From Anniella stebbinsi (Eukaryota > Chordata > Lepidosauria > Squamata > Anniellidae): a DNA stretch of 64,000 nucleotides. Of the stretch, positions 57,716 to 64,000 are shown one piece after another. Where the stretch lies: NCBI GenBank assembly GCA_029215795.1, contig JARDYH010000007.1, positions 103,617,263-103,681,262 on the forward strand. Reading direction: 5' to 3'. Under the pieces are notes generated by a model. The model was not told the DNA's origin, did no database searches, and saw nothing but the letters and a program-made list of their open reading frames with translations. The first letter of the stretch is position 1, and the number at the start of each line of letters is the position of its first letter. Position numbers and translations under genes: made by a program.

Positions 57716-58402
57716 TGGTGCTCCTCCTTTCTCGGTCATAACCTCCATCTCCTCTTCCAGAGTCTCCAGGGTTGGTTGGTAAGTAGAACCGGCTGTGTCA
57801 GGATCTCCAAGCCCCATTTTCTCTATAGACAGGCTGGCCAGTTTCCTAAGTACACCCCCATCCGCCTCCTCAGCGATGCTGGTGAACTCCCCAAGGCTGT
57901 CGGAAGTATCCGTAAGCTCTTTCTTTAGCGGCATCTTGTTCAAACCACACACCGTATCAGGCCATTGATCGGTACAATCCATTCTCCAATCGACCCCTGA
58001 TACTTTATCAGCCCACTGGTCGGTACAATCCATTCTCCAATCGAACCCTGATACTTTATCAGCCCACTGGTCGGTATAATCCATTCTCCAATCGAACCCT
58101 GATACTGTATCAGCCCACTGGTCAGTACAATCCATTCTCCAATCGAACCCTGATGTGGTTTCAGGAAGAGAAGACTGTCCCGTATTCAGCTTTCTAGGTT
58201 GGAGCTTTAAGGGGGTCAGTGGAAAAGAAAAACCACAAGGCCCCACAGATAATGGTTTGCTCTCGGCTGCAGCAGAACTGTTCTGAGGATCTGGTGGATA
58301 TGATAAAGACCGAATCGTACCCTTCTTTCTGGGTTTAGGCCTGCCTGGCGCCATCGGGGTAGAAAATTCCGTAGGCCTCATCGGGGTGCTGGGGGATTCC
58401 AT
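57716..58402 (-). CDS. Unknown gene in the right arm, exon 1
   Basis: Mirror copy of 54502-55188, translating identically, including the four 17-residue repeats. Both copies therefore remain intact, and the two are transcribed towards the centre of the palindrome. Confidence 0.7.
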
Positions 58403-58639
58403 GTTCTTCCAAAAATCAGCAACTGTGACCGACGGCTTGCCCCGGCTGTCTGAAAAGCACAGCACGCCCTGTCCTAGTGTTGGGGGCTCTGAAACCTCTT
58501 CCTATTGGCTGGGGGGCAGGTCACGAGCTATTCCTTAGCCAACCGCTGAGGGGCTGTGGGGAGACATGCCTGGGCATGTTCCGGCAGACGTGTCACCCAG
58601 ACGGCCCCCGTGTTATAGTAGGGCCTATAACTACTGCAG

Positions 58640-60945
58640 GGCTTCTGTAACTTTCACCCACGTCTCGCATTTTGGGATTTCCGGAATCGGAGAATGTGCC
58701 CGAATCAAGGGACCCAGTAAACGCAGACGAGCGTGTCGGAAACAAGTGAAATCGCTGGAAAGGGGGCAAATGCCTCAAGCGAGGGTAGAACGGGACTTTT
58801 GCGGGTCGTATGCAGGGCTTCTGTAACTTTCACCCACGTCTCGCATTTTGGGATTTCCGGAATCGGAGAATGTGCCCGAATCAAGGGACCCAGTAAACGC
58901 AGACGAGCGTGTCGGAAACAAGTGAAATGGCTGGAAAGGGGGCAAATGCCTCAAGCGAGGGTAGAACGGGACTTTTGCGGGTCGTATGCAGGGCTTCTGT
59001 AACTTTCACCCACGTCTCGCATTTTGGGATTTCCGGAATCGGAGATTCTGCCCGAATCAAGGGACCCAGTAAACGCAGACGAGCGTGTCGGAAACAAGTG
59101 AAATCACTGGAAAGGGGGCAAATGCCTCAAGCGAGGGTAGAACGGGACTTTTGCGGGTCGTATGCAGGGCTTCTGTAACTTTCACCCACGTCTCGCATTT
59201 TGGGATTTCCGGAATCGGAGAATGTGCCCGAATCAAGGGACCCAGTAAACGCAGACGAGCGTGTCGGAAACAAGTGAAATCGCTGGAAAGGGGGCAAATG
59301 CCTCAAGCGAGGGTAGAACGGGACATTTGCGGGTCGTATGCAGGGCTTCTGTAACTTTCACCCACGTCTCGCATTTTGGGATTTCCGGAATCGGAGAATG
59401 TGCCCGAATCAAGGGACCCAGTAAACGCAGACGAGCGTGTCGGAAACAAGTGAAATCGCTGAAAAGGGGGCAAATGCCTCAAGCGAGGGTAGAACGGGAC
59501 TTTTGCGGGTCGTATGCAGGGCTTCTGAACTTTCACCCACGTCTCGCATTTTGGGATTTCCGGAATCGGAGAATGTGCCCGAATCAAGGGACCCAGTAAA
59601 CGCACACGAGCGTGTCGGAAACAAGTGAAATCGCTGGAAAGGGGGCAAATGCCTTAAGCGAGGGTAGATCGGGACTTTTGCGGGTCGTATGCAGGGCTTC
59701 TGTAACTTTCACCCACGTCTCGCATTTTGGGATTTCCGGAATCGGAGAATGTGCCCGAATCAAGGGACCCAGTAAACGCAGACGAGCTTGTCGGAAACAA
59801 GTGAAATCGCTGGAAAGGGGGCAAATGCCTCAAGCGAGGGTAGAACGGGACATTTGCGGGTCGTATGCAGGGCTTCTGTAACTTTCACCCACGTCTCGCA
59901 TTTTGGGATTTCCGGAATCGGAGAATGTGCCCGAATCAAGGGACCCAGTAAACGCAGACGAGCGTGTCGGAAACAAGTGAAATCGCTGGAAAGGGGGCAA
60001 ATGCCTCAAGCGAGGGTAGAACGGGACTTTTGCGGGTCGTATGCAGGGCTTCTGTAACTTTTACCCAAGTCTCGCATTTTGGGATTTCCGGAATCGGAGA
60101 ATGTGCCCGAATCAAGGGACCCAGTAAACGCACACGAGCGTGTCGGAAACAAGTGAAATCGCTGGAAAGGGGGCAAATGCCTCAAGCGAGGGTAGAACGG
60201 GACTTTTGCGGGTCGTATGCAGGGCTTCTGTAACTTCCACCCACGTCTCGCGTTTTGGGATTTCCGGAATCGGAGAATGTGCCCGAATCAAGGGACCCAG
60301 TAAACGCAGACGAGCGTGTCGGAAACAAGTGAAATCGCTGGAAAGGGGGCAAATGCCTCAAGCGAGGGTAGATCGGGACTTTTGCGGGTCGTATGCAGGG
60401 CTTCTGTAACTTTCACCCACGTCTCGCATTTTGGGATTTCCGGAATCGGAGAATGTGCCCGAAACAAGGGACCCAGTCAACGCACACGAGCGTGTCGGAA
60501 ACAAGTGAAATCGCTGGAAAGGGGGCAAATGCCTCAAGCGAGGGTAGAATGGGACTTTTGCGGGTCGTATGCAGGGCTTCTGTAACTTTCACCCACGTCT
60601 CGCATTTAGGGATTTCCGGAATCGGAGAATGTGCCCGAATCAAGGGACCCAGTAAACGCAGACGAGCGTGTCGGAAACAAGTGAAATCGCTGGAAAGGGG
60701 GCAAATGCCTCAAGCGAGGGTAGAACGGGACATTTGCGGGTCGTATGCAGGGCTTCTGTAACTTTCACCCACGTCTCGCATTTTGGGATTTCCGGAATCG
60801 GAGAATGTGCCCGAATCAAGGGACCCAGTAAACGCACACGAGCGTGTCGGAAACAAGTGAAATCGCTGGAAAGGGGGCAAATGCCTCAAGCGAGGGTAGA
60901 ACGGGACATTTGCGGGTCGTATGCAGGGCTTCTGTAACTTTCACC
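58640..60945 (+). repeat. 176-bp satellite, about 13 monomers
   Basis: The monomer contains 'cacgtctcgcattttgggat', 'gagaatgtgcccgaatcaag', 'gagcgtgtcggaaacaagtg' and 'gcgggtcgtatgcagggctt'. The same frame restarts every 176 bp (58733, 58909, 59085, 59261, 59437; one unit is 175 bp). Monomers differ by only a few substitutions. The open frames in it are by-products. Confidence 0.97.
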
Positions 60946-61493
60946 TGTAGGGGAAAAATGCCCTAGAGCAAATCTCCTGTCAGGAGTGTGCAGAACTCAG
61001 AGACACAAACCAAGACTCACGTATTTATCAAAGCAGCTTTATTCATCAAAAGACAGGTTCAGCAGTTTAAAATATTTCTCTACAGCAAGGCCCATCGTTG
61101 CCATACCGAGAACAGCGGCCCGCTCCTACCGTGCGGGCTAAAACTTGGCATCCCTTCCCCACCAAGAACCAACTCTCCCTCTCAAGCCAGGGTTTTTGTC
61201 CCTTCCCCTGGAATGTTCCCCCTCCCAGTCCGGCGCCAGAACTCTTCTCCTCTTCACACCTCCTACGCCAGCCTTGAAGTTTACAGCTGGAGATAGCCCC
61301 GGCCTTCCTGCTCTGGAGTCCTTGAATCCCTTATCTCTCCCCAGATGGCAACCCCAGGGCCGTTTGTCTCTCTAATGTCTCTACAGCTATATGAAACCAT
61401 CTTACCAATCCTATTTCCTACCAACGCTACTTTTCCCCCCAAAGTCCTCGTTCTCCTCCCCCAACCAGCACAGTCTATCTGATCCCCTTTACA
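60946..61493 (-). repeat. 3' LTR of the Gypsy element
   Basis: On the plus strand it runs tgtaggggaaaaatg to gatcccctttaca. An AATAAA signal in element orientation lies near 61030. The purine tract AAGGGGGGAGG abuts it at 61494. Confidence 0.93.
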
Positions 61494-62360
61494 CCTCCCC
61501 CCTTAAGATGGAACTGAGGGGGTTTCACCTCCTCTTTCTTGGGTTCTGGTTTCTTTCTCTCTCTCACTCTCTCTACTCTCTGCTCTCTCTCAGTTCCATC
61601 TCCACTTTCTCTCCGTTCTACTAACTCTCTCTCGGGTTCTGGTTCATCCAAGTACCGGCGGGACAACCCATCTGCCACCACGTTCTCTTTTCCTTTAATG
61701 TGGGTAACTGTAAAGTCATAGTCCTGTAAGGCTAGACTCCACCGCAACAACTTTTGGTTGGTGTTCTTTACTCTAGCCAACCAACACAGCGGAGAATGGT
61801 CAGTCTGCAACGAGAAGGGGCGCCCCCACAAATACGGCCGCAATTTCTTAATGGTCCACACAATGGCCAGGCACTCCTTTTCGATGGTGGCCAGGGCTTT
61901 CTCCCGGGGTAGTAGTTTCTTACTGATGAAGGCAATGGGGTGCGACTGTCCCTTTTCATCTTCTTGTAGCAACACCCCCCCCAAACCTCTTTCAGAGGCA
62001 TCGGGCTGCAATATGAACGGTTTATCAAAATCTGGCGCCTGTAACACTGGGCGCCTCCGCAAGCAGCGCTTGAGGCTTTCAAACGCTTGTTGACACTGTG
62101 TCGTCTAGGGCACTCTAATGGGCTGTCGTTTCCGACAGAGATCCGTGAGGGGGGCCACCAGGGCACTAAAGTCAGGCACAAAACGTCGGTAGTACCCTGC
62201 TAATCCCAGGAATGACTGCACCTGTTTCTTAGTCTGTGGCGTTGGCCAGTTTTGAATAGACTCTACCTTCGCCGCCAGCGGTTTCACACTGCCCCCTCCT
62301 ACCCGATGTCCCAAATACGTCACTTCCCCCAACCCAAATTGACACTTGGTCGCGTTCCGC
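61494..62360 (-). pseudogene. Gypsy pol: RT thumb and RNase H
   Basis: From the junction at about 62360 the frame reads VTYLGHRVGGG, SFLGLAGYYRRFVPDFS, meets one TAG (62105-62107), then continues in the same frame with the RNase H domain: FILQPDASERGLGGVLLQ, ATIEKECLAIVWTIKKLRPY, FSLQTDHSPLCWL and GKENVVADGLSRR. The catalytic D-E-D positions of RNase H are present. The frame ends at 61475, just inside the LTR. The RT palm (YxDD) and integrase are missing. Confidence 0.85.
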
Positions 62361-62571
62361 TTCGGCTCTCGCCGGCCGACACCGCCACAGGGGCCTGCTT
62401 ACTTGCTGCTCTTTTCTTTAGCTCAGTCACCCCTCCTGAGACGTCGCCCACCACCCATTCCTCGATGGTCGCCTGGCCGGGCCCCATGGCCCCTTCATCC
62501 CCCCCGACAACCGGCAGCAGCTGCTCCACTGTCTCGATACCTTGCAACTTTTTTATTTCCTTCCCGGGCAT
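62361..62571 (-). pseudogene. Gypsy gag-like N-terminal fragment
   Basis: The ATG at 62571 starts MPGKEIKKLQGIETVEQLLP about 75 nt after the 5' LTR. About 70 codons remain before the sequence jumps into RT. The assignment to gag rests on position only. Confidence 0.5.
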
Positions 62572-62647
62572 TGCTGTCGCCGCTTCTCACCCTGCAACTT
62601 ACTGTTTGTTTTCTCTGCTTCTGCACAATATCCCACCGCTGCCAAAA

Positions 62648-63195
62648 TGTAGGGGAAAAATGCCCTACAGCAAATCTCCTGTCAGGAGTGTGCAGAACTC
62701 AGAGACACAAACCAAGACTCACGTATTTATCAAAGCAGCTTTATTCATCAAAAGACAGGTTCAGCAGTTTAAAATATTTCTCTACAGCAAGGCCCATCGT
62801 TGCCATACCGAGAACAGCGGCCCGCTCCTACCGTGCGGGCTAAAACTTGGCATCCCTTCCCCACCAAGAACCAACTCTCCCTCTCAAGCCAGGGTTTTTG
62901 TCCCTTCCCCTGGAATGTTCCCCCTCCCAGTCCGGCGCCAGAACTCTTCTCCTCTTCACACCTCCTACGCCAGCCTTGAAGTTTACAGCTGGAGATAGCC
63001 CCGGCCTTCCTGCTCTGGAGTCCTTGAATCCCTTATCTCTCCCCAGATGGCAACCCCAGGGCCGTTTGTCTCTCTAAGGTCTCTACAGCTATATGAAACC
63101 ATCTTACCAATCCTATTTCCTACCAACGCTACTTTTCCCCCCAAAGTCCTCGTTCTCCTCCCCCAACCAGCACAGTCTATCTGATCCCCTTTACA
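62648..63195 (-). repeat. 5' LTR of the Gypsy element
   Basis: Nearly identical to 60946-61493. In element orientation it is followed by ttTTGGCAGCGGTGGGATAT, the TGG-initial primer site in the style of vertebrate Gypsy elements. Confidence 0.93.
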
Positions 63196-64000
63196 TCACC
63201 CACGTCTCGCATTTTGGGATTTCCGGAATTGGAGAATGTGCCCGAATCAAGGGACCCAGTAAACGCAGACGAGCGTGTCGGAAACAAGTGAAATCGCTGG
63301 AAAGGGGGCAAATGCCTCAAGCGAGGGTAGAACGGGACTTTTGCGGGTCGTATGCAGGGCTTCTGTAACTTTCACCCACGTCTCGCATTTTGGGATTTCC
63401 GGAATCGGAGAATGTGCCCGAATCAAGGGACCCAGTAAACGCAGACGAGCGTGTCGGAAACAAGTGAAATCGCTGGAAAGGGGGCAAATGCCTCAAGCGA
63501 GGGTAGAACGGGACATTTGCGGGTCGTATGCAGGGCTTCTGTAACTTTCACCCACGTCTCGCATTTTGGGATTTCCGGAATCGGAGAATGTGCCCGAATC
63601 AAGGGACCCAGTAAACGCAGACGAGCGTGTCGGAAACAAGTGAAATCGCTGGAAAGGGGGCAAATGCCTCAAGCGAGGGTAGAACGGGACTTTTGCGGGT
63701 CGTATGCAGGGCTTCTGTAACTTCCACCCACGTCTCGCGTTTTGGGATTTCCGGAATCGGAGAATGTGCCCGAATCAAGGGACCCAGTAAACGCACACGA
63801 GCGTGTCGGAAACAAGTGAAATCGCTGGAAAGGGGGCAAATGCCTCAAGCGAGGGTAGAACGGGACTTTTGCGGGTCGTATGCAGGGCTTCTGTAACTTT
63901 CACCCACGTCTCGCATTTTGGGATTTCCGGAATCGGAGATTCTGCCCGAATCAAGGGACCCAGTAAACGCAGACGAGCGTGTCGGAAACAAGTGAAATCG
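63196..64000 (+). repeat. 176-bp satellite, continued to the window edge
   Basis: The array resumes with the duplicated tcacc and the same monomer (restarts at 63275, 63451, 63627). It runs out of the window after about 4.6 units, so its full length is unknown. Confidence 0.97.

Larger units (their letters stand above)
57026..58616 (-). repeat. Right arm of the 1,591-bp inverted repeat
   Basis: This is the mirror of 54288-55878. The outer end continues into atagtagggcctataactac up to about 58635, then the 176-bp satellite begins. Confidence 0.93.
54204..58635. mobile_element. Polinton/adintovirus-derived palindromic element
   Basis: A 4.4-kb structure is built only from Polinton (Maverick)/adintovirus sequence. 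Two 1,591-bp inverted arms (coordinates i and 112904-i) flank a 1,147-bp centre with capsid-type gene remnants. Polymerase B, packaging ATPase, protease and the major capsid gene are absent. The right arm continues 19 bp beyond the palindrome to a possible terminus reading inward AGTAGTTATAGG, like the AG...CT ends known for Polintons. The left side carries an extra 85-bp terminal copy instead. No 6-bp target duplication was identified. Confidence 0.82.
60946..63195 (-). mobile_element. Ty3/Gypsy element, internally deleted, inserted in the satellite
   Basis: Two 548-bp LTRs (60946-61493 and 62648-63195) flank only 1,154 bp. The satellite is duplicated as tcacc on both sides (60941-60945, 63196-63200), a 5-bp target duplication. 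In element orientation a gag-like start is joined directly to the RT thumb, followed by RNase H. Protease, the catalytic RT motifs and integrase are absent. The two LTRs differ at only two positions that I could see (ccctagagc/ccctacagc; ctaatgtc/ctaaggtc), so insertion was recent, and the element must have been mobilised by another copy's proteins. Confidence 0.93.

Noticed and set aside
58566..60937. Repeated 89-codon open frames in the 176-bp satellite
   Set aside because: They recur with every monomer, 176 is not divisible by three and no splice or start context is shared. They are by-products of the repeat.
58640..64000. CRISPR-like array
   Set aside because: Repeats are directly adjacent without spacers and the DNA is eukaryotic; it is a satellite.

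Overview
The window is vertebrate nuclear DNA, most likely from a squamate reptile. This is inferred from a recognisable vertebrate gene with GT-AG introns (GSTK1) and from the mix of L1 and CR1/L2-type LINE pieces, hAT- and Harbinger-like MITEs, a gamma-type endogenous retrovirus, a Ty3/Gypsy element and a Polinton/adintovirus relative. No rRNA, tRNA or CRISPR was seen. The only host gene found is GSTK1 on the minus strand. Its first exon lies in a CpG-rich promoter at about 18 kb, and three further exons lie at 3.9, 2.6 and 1.4 kb. The 3' exons lie beyond the left edge, and the second exon was not found.

Layout. 1-18 kb: GSTK1 introns, holding an L1 whose reverse-transcriptase core is replaced by a 1.8-kb repeat block, palindromic MITEs and a composite LINE/minisatellite repeat. 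18.6-21.2 kb: nested MITEs, one with a perfect 8-bp target-site duplication. 21.2-28.7 kb: a minus-strand gamma-type ERV with apparently identical 504-bp LTRs and a broken, scrambled interior. 29.9-40.6 kb: inverted and direct duplications and a tandem array of 689-bp composite repeats, interrupted by a 760-bp solo LTR. 40.6-44.8 kb: a diverged satellite of roughly 175-210 bp with a 1,219-bp higher-order repeat.

44.8-54 kb: Harbinger-type coding material. A plus-strand gene of ten predicted exons (630 codons, open throughout) encodes a Myb/SANT-like domain, a repeat made by tandem duplication of a frame-neutral 96-nt exon, and a coiled-coil C-terminal part. A convergent minus-strand Myb-like gene is eroded, and a DDE transposase fragment is truncated at its N-terminal side by a minisatellite.

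54.2-58.6 kb: the most unusual object, an almost perfect palindrome (two 1,591-bp arms around a 1,147-bp centre) built from Polinton/adintovirus sequence. Each arm has a two-exon gene of unknown function with four 17-residue repeats and a truncated retroviral-type integrase. The centre has remnants of a penton-like minor capsid gene and a basic virion-type protein. 58.6-64 kb: a homogeneous 176-bp satellite with a young, internally deleted Ty3/Gypsy element inserted in it.

The genes do not form one pathway. This is a housekeeping gene beside a nested mobile-element and satellite region. The plus-strand Myb-like gene and the duplicated palindrome gene are the reading frames that look intact.
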